From assembly GCA_003695915.1 (NCBI GenBank), contig RFGF01000018.1, positions 1-64,000 on the forward strand: a stretch of 64,000 nucleotides of DNA, written 5' to 3'. Position 1 is the stretch's first letter, and every line of letters starts with the position of its first letter. A model generated the notes under the pieces. It searched no databases. It was given only the letters and a program-made list of their open reading frames with translations, and was not told the DNA's origin. The DNA comes from Nitrospirota bacterium. GTDB taxonomy: Bacteria > Nitrospirota > Nitrospiria > Nitrospirales > UBA8639. The position numbers were made by a program, and so were the translations under genes. This document shows positions 42,316 through 51,146 of the stretch, piece by piece.

Positions 42316-42429
42316 CGCGTTCCTGACATCCCTTGGAGCTTACCGACGAAGAGAGTGTAGAAAGGCAAGGACACGGTGTCAAATGATCCATTCGCTGCCG
42401 GCAGCGGGAACCTTCTTCTTCTTTCGTTC

Positions 42430-42460
42430 TTGACCCTATTCTGCGAAACCTCGCTATAAT
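42430..42460 (+). promoter_or_regulatory. candidate strong promoter giving a near-leaderless transcript
   Basis: TTGACC (42430-42435) and a perfect TATAAT (42455-42460) are 19 bases apart. The expected start point is near 42467, only about 5 bases before the ATG at 42472. No Shine-Dalgarno sequence fits between. Confidence 0.5.
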
Positions 42461-42471
42461 GTTTTGTGGCT

Positions 42472-42948
42472 ATGACAGGATCCCGATGGGGAGCGTTGAC
42501 TGTCGGTCTAGCGATCCTGACCGTATGGGGGATACTAGGATGCACATCGACACCGCCCCGATATTCTGAGGACTATGCACGCCTCGAGCGCATCGTCGAT
42601 GCGGTCAAGCACCTGCGAGACGCCTACGTCAATCGTGACGTGCACGCTATCGACGAGTTGCTCCTTCCCCTCGACTCGCTCAACATATGGGCCCAAGACG
42701 TCCGCAAAGACTTTGAAGTCTATTCTGATATCGCCTTGGACCTTTGGATCGAGCGGATAGAAATCAAGGACGATTTGATTCTGACTTTTGTGGTGTGGCA
42801 TGGGACCTGGCGACGGGCTTCGACCGACAGCGTGGTCCGTGCTCGGGGCCATGGAATTTTATATTGGAGCGGAAGCCGAGTCATTCTCCTCAGCGGAACG
42901 GATGGTGACCTCCCCTTTGGAATGGCTGTTCGGACCGGAGAGTCCTAA
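42472..42948 (+). CDS. small lipoprotein, SnoaL/NTF2-like pattern
   Basis: A 158-residue lipoprotein: signal peptide with lipobox ILGC (Cys near 24), then RLERIVDAVKHLRDAYVNRD and VHAIDELLLPLDSLNIWAQD, a helix-strand pattern seen in NTF2-like periplasmic domains, and a C-terminal beta sheet (FVVWHGTWRRASTDSVV). An alternative GTG start lies 6 bases upstream. The promoter suggests leaderless translation. It precedes nadB by 25 bases and may share its transcript. Confidence 0.7.
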   Translation: MTGSRWGALTVGLAILTVWGILGCTSTPPRYSEDYARLERIVDAVKHLRDAYVNRDVHAIDELLLPLDSLNIWAQDVRKDFEVYSDIALDLWIERIEIKDDLILTFVVWHGTWRRASTDSVVRARGHGILYWSGSRVILLSGTDGDLPFGMAVRTGES

Positions 42949-42973
42949 AAAGGAGAAGGAAAGGACTCCATCA

Positions 42974-44599
42974 ATGCCGATGCGATCTTCGTTGACATCG
43001 TTCGCCTCTTGCGACACGGACTTTCTCGTCATTGGTGGTGGGATAGCAGGGCTCCGCGCCGCGCTGGAGCTAGCGAGGCACGGACAGGTATTGGTGGTCA
43101 CCAAAGGCGATCCTGCAGAAAGCAACACTTTTTACGCCCAGGGCGGTATCGCCGTGGCTTTGAACGACGACGATCATGTGGATCTCCATTTCACGGATAC
43201 CGTGAAAGCCGGGCACCAACTCTGTTACGAGCCGGCAGCCAAAATACTGGTCGAAGAGGGACTAGCCCGCGTCCAGGAACTCATCGAATGGGGAGCTCGG
43301 TTCGACACGATTGACGGACAGCTCGCCTTTACCAATGAAGGGGCCCATAGCCGGAGACGCATCTTGCGCGCCGGCGGAGATGCGACCGGCGGTGAAATGG
43401 TCCGTGTGCTGTTGGGTCAGGTTCGACGGGAGCCGACGATTCAATGGTTGGGCAGTCATTTTAGCGTAGATCTTCTCATCCGATCGGGACAGTGTCGGGG
43501 TGCCCTTGTTCTCGATGAACGATCCAGAGCGTTTTTACTCATCACCGCACGTGCCGTGGTTCTCGCAACAGGAGGAGCAGGGCAGGTCTATGCCCGAACG
43601 ACGAACCCCTCCGGCGCGACAGGGGATGGGATGGCCATGGCCCTGCGCGCAGGAGCCATCCTTCAAGATATGGAATTCGTCCAATTTCATCCCACGGCTT
43701 TATACCTTCCGTCCAGTCCCCCATTTCTCATTTCGGAGACCCTTCGCGGAGAAGGCGGGATCCTCCGTAACCGTTCTGGTGAACGGTTCATGTCCCGCTA
43801 CGATCCGGACGGTGAGCTAGCTTCCCGCGATGTCGTTGCACGAGCCATCTGGTCAGAAATGTTGCGAACGAAATCGCCTCATGTCTATTTGGATGTGACG
43901 CATCTCGGAGCCACCTTTGTCAAAAAGCGGTTTCCTTCCATTTATGCCACGTGCCTGCGGTTTGATATCGACATTACCGAAGAATGGATTCCCGTCGCTC
44001 CGAGCGCCCACTATATGATGGGAGGAGTCAAAACGGGTCTGGACGGCGAAACGACCGTCCCCGGGCTGTTTGCCGCTGGCGAAGTCGCCTGTACCGGCGT
44101 CCACGGAGCCAATCGATTGGCGAGCAACTCGCTTCTAGAAGGATTGGTCTTTGGGGTACGTGCAGCCCGAGCGGCGGCGGCGTTCGTTCCGCAGGAGGGA
44201 CAGGCTTCGCTTTCTTTGCCCTTGCTGGAATGCGACCCGAGGCGCTCTCATATGTTCAGTGACAGAGAAAAAGTGCGGCGCTCGCTTCGACGCCTCATGT
44301 GGACAAAAGTAGGACTTGTCCGCAGCGAAGAGGCGTTGCAACGAGCGTGCGCCCAACTGGCGCAATGGGAACAGACTTCGCCGACGTTTCCTGTGACACG
44401 GGATGAGATGGAACTCTCCAACCTCATTCAGGTTGGACGGTGTATCGCAGAAGCGGCACTCTGGCGCCGTAACAGCATCGGCGCACATTTCCGAAAGGAT
44501 TTTCCTTCAACGGATGATCCGTCCTGGAATCATCACAGCCGGTCCGTTCGTACGATGGCCTCTTCTCCTAATAGAAGCTCTTCGGTCCAGGCTGGATAG
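42974..44599 (+). CDS. nadB: L-aspartate oxidase
   Basis: NadB oxidises L-aspartate to iminoaspartate, the first step of NAD synthesis, using FAD. The 541-residue product has the FAD motif FLVIGGGIAGLRAALELARHG (part; about 18-37), FYAQGGIAVAL, the FAD/succinate-family segments EFVQFHPTALY, RDVVARAIWSEM and the C-terminal GANRLASNSLLEGLVFG. GAGGAAGG-type sequence precedes the ATG at 42974. The C-terminal 40 residues are Ser-rich and unusual. It is convergent with the class-IV aminotransferase gene. Confidence 0.92.
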   Translation: MPMRSSLTSFASCDTDFLVIGGGIAGLRAALELARHGQVLVVTKGDPAESNTFYAQGGIAVALNDDDHVDLHFTDTVKAGHQLCYEPAAKILVEEGLARVQELIEWGARFDTIDGQLAFTNEGAHSRRRILRAGGDATGGEMVRVLLGQVRREPTIQWLGSHFSVDLLIRSGQCRGALVLDERSRAFLLITARAVVLATGGAGQVYARTTNPSGATGDGMAMALRAGAILQDMEFVQFHPTALYLPSSPPFLISETLRGEGGILRNRSGERFMSRYDPDGELASRDVVARAIWSEMLRTKSPHVYLDVTHLGATFVKKRFPSIYATCLRFDIDITEEWIPVAPSAHYMMGGVKTGLDGETTVPGLFAAGEVACTGVHGANRLASNSLLEGLVFGVRAARAAAAFVPQEGQASLSLPLLECDPRRSHMFSDREKVRRSLRRLMWTKVGLVRSEEALQRACAQLAQWEQTSPTFPVTRDEMELSNLIQVGRCIAEAALWRRNSIGAHFRKDFPSTDDPSWNHHSRSVRTMASSPNRSSSVQAG

Positions 44600-44613
44600 G
44601 AGGGCTGTACCGT

Positions 44614-45492
44614 TCAGCGAGATCCGATACACTCAGCGATCTTCGCCTCGAACACGGCTTGAAGATAGCGTGTGAGCGGTCCTGGACAGGTGTCATTCCG
44701 AGATTGGCCAATTTGACGAATCGGCATAATTCCCATGCCCGTATTCGTGAGGAACCATTCTTGTGCCCCGAGCACGGTGGACAAGGGATAACAACCTTGT
44801 TGAACTGCTAAGCCCGCCTCGGCCGCCAACTCGATGACGAGATCCCGGGTAATGCCCGGAATGAGCCCACACTCCTGCGCTGGTGTATGGAGTACCCCAT
44901 TATCGATAAAAAACAGATTGCTCGTCGTGCATTCGGTCACACAATCATCGGCATTCAACATGACCGCATCGAAAGCGCCTGCCTGAACGGCTTCGTGCTT
45001 GGCCAATACGTTGGTTTGGAAACTGAGCGATTTTATATCGGGAAGCTGCGTTCCGACTCCCGTTCGGCGAATGCCTGCCACAGCTAAGCGGACACCCCGT
45101 TCCTTGAAATCAGTCGGGTATGAGGGCAGGGGTCTCCCCATCACCACCACGGTCGGCTTCGGGCAGAGTGACGGATCCACTCCAAGATCACCGATGCCGC
45201 GCGACACCGTAATGCGGACCAGAGCTTCCGAGAGCCGATTGCGCGTCAAAAGCTCTTCCAGCAATGCAACCCAGGCTTCATGTGCGATGGGAACCGAGAG
45301 ATGAAGTTTTTCGCACGATCGCGACAATCGTGCCACATGACGATCGCACCACAAGATCTGTCCGCGAGAGGCTCGAAGGGTTTCGAACACACCATCCCCA
45401 TACAAAAATCCATGGTCGAAGACCGAGACAGCAGCCTCGTCCGATGGCACCCAGCACCCGTTCACAAAAACCCACGAAGAGGCCTGCATCAT
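44614..45492 (-). CDS. pabC: class-IV aminotransferase, probable aminodeoxychorismate lyase
   Basis: A 292-residue PLP fold-type IV enzyme. The PLP Lys is in PDIKSLSFQTNVLAK (about residue 151), and FDHGFLYGDGVFETLRASRG near 25-45, AVMLNADDCVTECTTSNLFF and TRDLVIELAAEAG are typical of the PabC/IlvE/Dat group. It overlaps the preceding chorismate-binding synthase gene by 4 bases (ATGA), which strongly favours PabC (4-amino-4-deoxychorismate to p-aminobenzoate) over branched-chain aminotransferase. Confidence 0.8.
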   Translation of the reverse strand: MMQASSWVFVNGCWVPSDEAAVSVFDHGFLYGDGVFETLRASRGQILWCDRHVARLSRSCEKLHLSVPIAHEAWVALLEELLTRNRLSEALVRITVSRGIGDLGVDPSLCPKPTVVVMGRPLPSYPTDFKERGVRLAVAGIRRTGVGTQLPDIKSLSFQTNVLAKHEAVQAGAFDAVMLNADDCVTECTTSNLFFIDNGVLHTPAQECGLIPGITRDLVIELAAEAGLAVQQGCYPLSTVLGAQEWFLTNTGMGIMPIRQIGQSRNDTCPGPLTRYLQAVFEAKIAECIGSR

Positions 45493-46991
45493 GACAACGC
45501 CTGAAAAAATGCCTGCGCTTTGGCCAAGGTTTCGCGATATTCTCGCAATGGCACAGAATCAGCCACGATGCCGGCTCCCACCTGCAAATAGCCGCAGTGA
45601 TCCGTCAATACCAGCGTTCGAATGAGAATATTCCAGTCCATATCTCCGGCCCAACTCACGTATCCGATGGACCCCGTGTACGGACCACGACGAACCGGTT
45701 CAAGTTGGTCGATCAGTTCCATGCAGCGGATTTTAGGCACTCCCGTAATTGTGCCTCCGGGAAATACGGCCTTGAGAATTTCTCCATTGCCAATTCCGTC
45801 TTGGAGCAGCCCAGAAACCAAGGATTCCAAATGAAACACATGAGAGTACCGAGCCACAGTCATAAACTCCTCAACACGAATCGTGCCATAGCGACACACA
45901 CGGCCTAGATCGTTTCTGGCTAAATCGACGAGCATGACATGTTCAGCCCGTTCCTTGGGATCCGCCAACAGTCTTTTAGCCTGCTCGCGATCAACTTGCC
46001 CTGTCGCACCGCGCGGGAACGTTCCTGCGATGGGTCTGGTATCCACACGGTGTCCTCGTTTCCTAAGCAGCAATTCCGGCGAATTCGAGACCAGCGAGTA
46101 CTGGTCGAGCGAGAGAAGCGCTGAAAATGGCGACGGATTCACCTGATTGACTTGCCTGTATACTTGAGCCGCGAGGGACGATCGTCCCTCGCGGCATAGG
46201 TGAGGAAACGTCATGGTAAAACGATGAGACAAATTGGCTTGGTAGATATCTCCAGATTCGATATAAGCTTGGCAAGCACGCACGCGATCCTGATACGCAC
46301 ACGCGGATTGCTCGGCGTGCACCTCATGGGGTGGAATATGTCGAAATGCGTGTCTCGGTTCACTGGGTATGCCGAAGAGACGGTCAGCCATCTCGACCAA
46401 GGCATCCTTTCCTTCACGATACAGCCGATCTCGGGCCTCTCCTTGTACTCGAGATGGAGCAGGCGCAAAAACGAGGTGGACCGTTTGGGCTTCATGATCA
46501 ATCGCCACCAGGCGATCAATGAACAGGAAATGCAAATCGGGAATGTCAAGATCAGCCTTGGCATACGTTGGCAGCCGTTCAAACTGACGAACAAGATCAT
46601 AACTCACCATGCCGACTGCACCACCGAGAAATGGAGGCAGGTTCCGATCTTCTCGTGGCTTCGGGGGGCCAAGCAGTTCCCAAAAACGAGCAAACGCATC
46701 TCCCTGACCATCGATGCACTGCCCCTCCGAACGGATTTGGTAACGATTCTCTTTGGCGATGAATTCGAGAAATGGGCGATCACCGAAAAACGAATACCGA
46801 GCCAGACCCGACGATCTTTCTCCGCTCTCTAGCAAAAAGGATGGGCTCGCACAGGCTGTCATTCGACAATACAACTCGAACGGCGTGTGCCCCGCTAATG
46901 GATACGAATAAATCAAGGGAGGCGGGGAAGCGGTATGCAGAAAGTCTTGGGCAGAAGAAACGCAATGAATGGACATGACCGAACCGGTCAT
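45489..46991 (-). CDS. pabB: aminodeoxychorismate synthase component I
   Basis: A 500-residue chorismate-utilising enzyme. The catalytic C-terminal domain has DTRPIAGTFPRGA, AEHVMLVDLARNDLGRVC, GGTITGVPKIRCMELID and GDMDWNILIRT. Anthranilate synthase TrpE and PabB are hard to separate: PIAGT is usual in TrpE whereas classic PabB has PIKGT, but the neighbour pabC and GDMDWNILIRT argue for PabB. It starts with an ATG overlapping the upstream gene stop. It would make aminodeoxychorismate for folate with a glutaminase partner that is not in the window. Confidence 0.8.
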   Translation of the reverse strand: MTGSVMSIHCVSSAQDFLHTASPPPLIYSYPLAGHTPFELYCRMTACASPSFLLESGERSSGLARYSFFGDRPFLEFIAKENRYQIRSEGQCIDGQGDAFARFWELLGPPKPREDRNLPPFLGGAVGMVSYDLVRQFERLPTYAKADLDIPDLHFLFIDRLVAIDHEAQTVHLVFAPAPSRVQGEARDRLYREGKDALVEMADRLFGIPSEPRHAFRHIPPHEVHAEQSACAYQDRVRACQAYIESGDIYQANLSHRFTMTFPHLCREGRSSLAAQVYRQVNQVNPSPFSALLSLDQYSLVSNSPELLLRKRGHRVDTRPIAGTFPRGATGQVDREQAKRLLADPKERAEHVMLVDLARNDLGRVCRYGTIRVEEFMTVARYSHVFHLESLVSGLLQDGIGNGEILKAVFPGGTITGVPKIRCMELIDQLEPVRRGPYTGSIGYVSWAGDMDWNILIRTLVLTDHCGYLQVGAGIVADSVPLREYRETLAKAQAFFQALS

Positions 46992-47587
46992 GGAACAGGC
47001 GGAGCCAGAGCTTCTTCGGCTTCCTTCGGTGTCAAGATGCCTTTTTCAACCAGCGTCTGGAGAAGCTGCTTCATGGATTTCTCCGGAGAACGCCGAATGC
47101 CTCGCACACGAAGGACAGGTGGATAGAAACGAAGATAATCGGGATTGTTGAACTCTAACGTGATCGGTTCGCTTTCCGCAAAGGGGGCCAAATCCTGCCC
47201 ATCGGCGATCGGAACGCGGAAGTAGGGCTGTCCCTTCGCGGTATACCCATCCGCTCCTGCAACCATGATCCTGCTCGACACATCGTCGCCGCTTAAATCG
47301 AGGATCTTTTCTACGATCAGGACCAAAGACTGGCCGAGCAAGGGATCTCCGGTTTGATTTTTGACGCGGACCGTAAACCGAACACGCTCGATCGAAGTCG
47401 GCTCGCCACTTGAAAACGGATCACGTGTTTCGTACACGATCATGGGGACTGCCCCGCCGGTGAGATCTGGAAGATCCTCGACTCTCTGAGCCCAGCCGTC
47501 ATGAACCAACACGCCGAAAACGACCAGCGACACGCACGAAATCAAAGACCATTGAGCATGCACGCGCAAGGATTTTGTTCTTTTCAT
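46988..47587 (-). CDS. secreted protein with C-terminal SHOCT-like helix
   Basis: A 199-residue exported protein: basic N-terminus and hydrophobic segment (about 10-33, ending DGWAQ) and a beta-rich middle region (IERVRFTVRVKNQTGDPLLG). The end (LVEKGILTPKEAEEAL) resembles the short SHOCT helix-turn-helix found at protein termini. It overlaps pabB by 4 bases and is probably co-transcribed with pabB and pabC. No function assigned. Confidence 0.7.
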   Translation of the reverse strand: MKRTKSLRVHAQWSLISCVSLVVFGVLVHDGWAQRVEDLPDLTGGAVPMIVYETRDPFSSGEPTSIERVRFTVRVKNQTGDPLLGQSLVLIVEKILDLSGDDVSSRIMVAGADGYTAKGQPYFRVPIADGQDLAPFAESEPITLEFNNPDYLRFYPPVLRVRGIRRSPEKSMKQLLQTLVEKGILTPKEAEEALAPPVP

Positions 47588-47974
47588 ATTGTCGGAAGCA
47601 GGCAGCAACACGCTCATTTCATGGGTCAATCAATCTGCTGATACAATTGTTGTGTTGCGGGGAATTTCTTCAACCTTGTCGGAAAAGATCACACCTGCTC
47701 TTTGAGAATATGGCCCACGTGCTGAGAGGCGCGAGAAATTGTAGAGCGCTGATTGAGCGCTGTCAAAAATCCTCCGATCCTCGGTAAAGAATCGTTTCTA
47801 CGATCTCGTTTGGTATCGATGATTATCCTGAGATTAGCCTGACAATATCTATTGGCAATTTTGAAGGTTTCATGATACGGTTTAACCATGATTTGCGAAA
47901 ACACCAATGAGAAAAGTACAGTAAAAAAAAGATGTAATTAGCGGATCGCTTTCGGTCTACCACATAATACGTTC
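47588..47974. other. AT-richer intergenic region, no gene supported
   Basis: The region between the divergent genes at 47587 and 47975 is AT-richer than its surroundings towards 47975. I see no convincing gene or RNA. Promoters for both neighbours are expected here. Confidence 0.4.
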
Positions 47975-48286
47975 ATGGACATTCCCTTAGCCGCTCAAGC
48001 TATTCCATTTGCAGAAATGTTGGAGAAAGGGAAAATCCCCCAGGAATATCTCTCGAGCGATTACACTGTTCAGCAATTAGTGGAAAGACTCGTACATTAC
48101 GTTCTCAGTGTACCACCAAACGCCTATACGATGCCGCAATTAGCGAGCTTGCTCGAGCAACTCGATCCAAAACATCAAATTTTCTTTTTTAAAAAGCTCA
48201 AAGAAACCAGCCCTGAAAGTCTCAAGCATTTTGCCCCCTTATACTATGGTTTCATGGCTGAATTCCATCCTTTGCTGTTCACCTAA
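47975..48286 (+). CDS. small conserved hypothetical protein
   Basis: A 103-residue soluble protein, largely alpha-helical, with YTMPQLASLLEQLDPKHQIF and FFFKKLKETSPESLKHFAPL (parts). No Cys, no signal peptide and no known domain. The ATG at 47975 has no obvious RBS. Followed by two further small genes on the same strand at 48442 and 49049. Confidence 0.55.
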   Translation: MDIPLAAQAIPFAEMLEKGKIPQEYLSSDYTVQQLVERLVHYVLSVPPNAYTMPQLASLLEQLDPKHQIFFFKKLKETSPESLKHFAPLYYGFMAEFHPLLFT

Positions 48287-48441
48287 TCCTCTTTAAGACC
48301 AAAGCCTATTCGATATTGATAGCGATCCTATCCGGCCAAGCCTTCTAAGCCCAATTTTCTTAGGAATTCTGGAACATCGGAATAAAAGGCGATATAATAA
48401 GTTTGAAAATTCTTCCGTTTTAGCATAGAGGAGTGACTCGA

Positions 48442-48810
48442 ATGAATTCAGCGTTACATCGAGCAGTGGTAAGTTTCTACAATTTGATCTATGACGACCA
48501 GGCTTTTGCCAGCAGCATGGGAAAGATTGATGTAGCCGATCAAGAACGGTACTACGGACGCGCTGAGGGGTTGAACTGGGTATTGGATCGGTGCCAAGAA
48601 CTCGAAGATGTCGATCAAAATCTGACTGCAGCTTCGCTTCAGAAGCTCTTGAGCGATGTCAAGTCCGACTTGGAACACGAGCTATCGGTTCAGCGGCGTG
48701 AAAAAGGCCGACGAGCCGACGGGCGAGAAGAGGCTTTATTGTTCGTGAATGAATATCTCACAAGTTTAATTACGGCCACGGAAATCGAGCTTGCTAAAAG
48801 CCCTGTCTGA
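48442..48810 (+). CDS. small conserved hypothetical protein
   Basis: A 122-residue helical and acidic protein starting MNSALHRAVVSFYNLIYDD, with GAGGAG eight bases before the ATG. GREEALLFVNEYLTSLITAT near the C-terminus and a long coiled-coil-like middle suggest a small oligomeric protein. Function unknown. Two weak hairpins follow (48811-48834 and 48861-48886) and may end transcription. Confidence 0.65.
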   Translation: MNSALHRAVVSFYNLIYDDQAFASSMGKIDVADQERYYGRAEGLNWVLDRCQELEDVDQNLTAASLQKLLSDVKSDLEHELSVQRREKGRRADGREEALLFVNEYLTSLITATEIELAKSPV

Positions 48811-48860
48811 AAGCCTGCATGGGTCAGCAGGCTTGAGGGTCGCGCTCTTAAGCACTCAAG

Positions 48861-48886
48861 AAACTGCCGCTTTGTAGCAGCGGTTT
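48861..48886 (+). terminator. candidate terminator after the gene at 48442
   Basis: AAACTGCCGCT pairs with AGCAGCGGTTT (48861-48871, 48876-48886; one mismatch, one G-U) and is followed by TCTG after a TTTT run. A shorter perfect hairpin without a T run (AAGCCTGC/GCAGGCTT) lies at 48811-48834. Confidence 0.35.
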
Positions 48887-49048
48887 TCTGAGATGCCATG
48901 TCCTCCAAGGCCAAAACACGAAACCTCTAAAATTACATTCGGCCGACTTGTGAGCGCTTCCGAGCCTGCTATTGGTCAGAATATCGATCGGGGGATGTAT
49001 CCGTCACCTTATCTTCATCTTCAGGCAACCAGTTTGACGCACTGAGCG

Positions 49049-49300
49049 ATGCCCGATCTTACGAAAAGCAAGATATTAAAAGAGTGGGTGATCTTGGCTC
49101 TTTGTCTCGGCGTGGGAGGGCATGTCGCCTTGGGTATCGTGCTTCATGCGCCCCATGCATGGCCGGAAGGGAGGTTTGGCCTGTTGGGCATCTTATCTGG
49201 TATATCTGTTTACGTCTGCGTGCAGGTGTGCCGATCGTTGTGGTGGCTCATCAGGGGAGAACCAACCGGCACTGGATCTCAGGACTCACACAACAAATAA
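49049..49300 (+). CDS. small membrane protein
   Basis: An 83-residue protein with two hydrophobic helices (about 12-32, WVILALCLGVGGHVALGIVL, and 44-68). It ends in a short polar tail. No motif recognised and no strong RBS; supported mainly by its clean membrane topology. Confidence 0.45.
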   Translation: MPDLTKSKILKEWVILALCLGVGGHVALGIVLHAPHAWPEGRFGLLGILSGISVYVCVQVCRSLWWLIRGEPTGTGSQDSHNK

Positions 49301-49353
49301 TCCATCATTCTTTGTTCGCCCCATATCTTGCCTGTCCATTGTCCCTCGTCGAG

Positions 49354-49644
49354 TTAGAGAACCCCTTCGATCACTATACCTTCCTCGATTAGCATAATAG
49401 GGATATGGTCCCGAATTGGATAGACAATCTTTCCATCCTCGCGCATGAGCCCGCCGTCGAGCTTTTCTTGGACAACGTGGCCCTCCTTATTCCGGAGCTC
49501 TCCCTTGTCGATCAATGCATTAAGGTGCCTGATCTGTTTCGAATCGAGCAAACGTAGTCCCTGCTTCGTTTCAGGGCAACATAGAATCGCTAACAACTCC
49601 TCGTCGATAGTGCCCGGATTCGTCGATTGCGATTCTGCATCCAT
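49354..49644 (-). CDS. Trm112-like zinc-ribbon family protein
   Basis: A 96-residue Trm112/DUF343-type protein. The core LLAILCCPETKQGLRLL and IVYPIRDHIPIMLIEEG match the family, whose members activate tRNA or protein methyltransferases in eukaryotes and archaea; bacterial roles are less clear. Only the CC pair near residue 21 remains of the zinc ligands, so zinc binding may be lost. AGGAGG precedes the ATG at 49644. Confidence 0.7.
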   Translation of the reverse strand: MDAESQSTNPGTIDEELLAILCCPETKQGLRLLDSKQIRHLNALIDKGELRNKEGHVVQEKLDGGLMREDGKIVYPIRDHIPIMLIEEGIVIEGVL

Positions 49645-49891
49645 CCTCGCCTCCTTAAGAAATCCTCGAAGCATCCTTACATCAAAGCAGACATGAACGC
49701 CAATGTATCATCAAGCGCCGCTTCTGACAAGCCAGAGCTTTAATTTGCATTTAACATCCAGCAAAACTTCTTCGCTTTCATACTCTCCGCTCCGAAATAC
49801 TCCCAGCACGCTGACTCGGATGAAAGCCGTTGGCACTTTTTGTTAGACTGCTTTTCGTTTTCCGAGTTTCTTTTTTTAGGAATATCCAACC

Positions 49892-50533
49892 ATGCTCAGG
49901 ACGATCACGTTGGCCGTATGGTCGTATCTCGGACGTCACATGTGGACGGGGCTGTTCGTCGTGGTTCCTGCTTGGGGCACGTTTTTAATTTTGTATACCT
50001 TGTTCGACGCATTGGACCATATGATGGTCGATGTATTTGCCGCGATGCTCGGGGCCGAACTGCCCGGAACTGGCCTTGCGTCGTTCTTGGTTCTCGTGCT
50101 CCTCAGCGGGATGGTCATGACGCATTACATTGGTCGCCGGATTCATAGGGCGATCGAACGCCCCATGGAGCAAATTCCTTTAGTGCGGAGCATTTATCAA
50201 ACACTCAAGAGCATGGCCGATGTGTTCCACTTTCGTCAACGATTCGGATGCAGCAAAGTCGCGGTCATTCCTTTCCCACGAGACGGTTTGTGGGCGTTAG
50301 GATTTATCATGGACACGGCTCCGACATGGCTTCAAGTATCCGAGAATGGCCCCCTGCTCATGGTTTTCGTTCCCACGGCCCTTCATCCGTTCACGGGATA
50401 TCTGGCTTTTGTTCCCGAACGCTCTATCTATCGAATTCGGTTGAGCCCAGAAGACGCCATCAAAATGGAATTTTCGGCTGGGCTATACAGACCGGAGCCC
50501 GGCTGGCTCGCGCCAGCACTTGAATCGTCTTAA
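49892..50533 (+). CDS. DUF502 family membrane protein
   Basis: A 213-residue protein of the DUF502 family. Two transmembrane helices (about 18-40 and 60-82) precede a cytoplasmic or periplasmic beta-rich domain. The family signatures are LFVVVPAWGTFLILYTLFD, IPLVRSIYQTLKSMADVF and VFVPTALHPFTGYLAFVPE. Function is unknown; members are widely conserved in Gram-negative bacteria and plants (COV1). Confidence 0.85.
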   Translation: MLRTITLAVWSYLGRHMWTGLFVVVPAWGTFLILYTLFDALDHMMVDVFAAMLGAELPGTGLASFLVLVLLSGMVMTHYIGRRIHRAIERPMEQIPLVRSIYQTLKSMADVFHFRQRFGCSKVAVIPFPRDGLWALGFIMDTAPTWLQVSENGPLLMVFVPTALHPFTGYLAFVPERSIYRIRLSPEDAIKMEFSAGLYRPEPGWLAPALESS

Positions 50534-50547
50534 GTATCGTGCCTGTC

Positions 50548-51072
50548 ATGAATCGGGTTTCCTTTTCTTTGCCCCACGACCAGGGTCTTTTGACGATCAG
50601 AGAAGCCACCCTTGAAGATTTGGACGATCTCGTCCGCATGAATGCAGCGATGGCCTGGGAAACCGAATGCCGCCGGCTCGACCTCGCCCGCCTGCGCGCG
50701 GGAACCCAAGCGGTCTTGGACTCGCGCGATCGCGGCTTTTATCTTCTCGGGGTCGTCCGTCGCGCTCAAGAGGCTGACAGGGCCGTTGCACAGCTTTTAG
50801 TCACGAACGAATGGAGCGATTGGCGGAATGGAAATTTTTGGTGGATTCAGAGCGTGTATGTCGAGCCTCAATGGCGGAGGTTGGGCATTTTTCGCCAACT
50901 GTACCGTCATCTGGAAACCATGGCTCGATCACAACCGGAAGTTTGCGGAATCCGACTGTACGTCGAGCGAAGGAATACCAACGCTCAGGCCATATATTCG
51001 AGGCTCGGCCTTTCACCGACAGGATATCACGTCTTCGAAAAAGATCTTGTTTTATCTTCGGAACGAGCCTGA
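50548..51072 (+). CDS. GNAT family N-acetyltransferase
   Basis: A 174-residue GNAT protein. The acetyl-CoA loop region reads VYVEPQWRRLGIFRQLYRHL (about residues 108-127, with R-x-x-G-I instead of the classic RxxGxG/A). ATLEDLDDLVRMNAAMAWE near the N-terminus and NAQAIYSRLGLSPTGYHVFE at the end fit the family. Substrate unknown. An in-frame GTG lies 9 bases upstream. Follows the DUF502 gene by 14 bases, so they may be co-transcribed. Confidence 0.85.
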   Translation: MNRVSFSLPHDQGLLTIREATLEDLDDLVRMNAAMAWETECRRLDLARLRAGTQAVLDSRDRGFYLLGVVRRAQEADRAVAQLLVTNEWSDWRNGNFWWIQSVYVEPQWRRLGIFRQLYRHLETMARSQPEVCGIRLYVERRNTNAQAIYSRLGLSPTGYHVFEKDLVLSSERA

Positions 51073-51146
51073 AGCACGGAACATAAGAGATTCCTGATCG
51101 ATGCCGTTCTCTCTTCATCCAGAGAGAACGGCTTTATAAAGTACAC

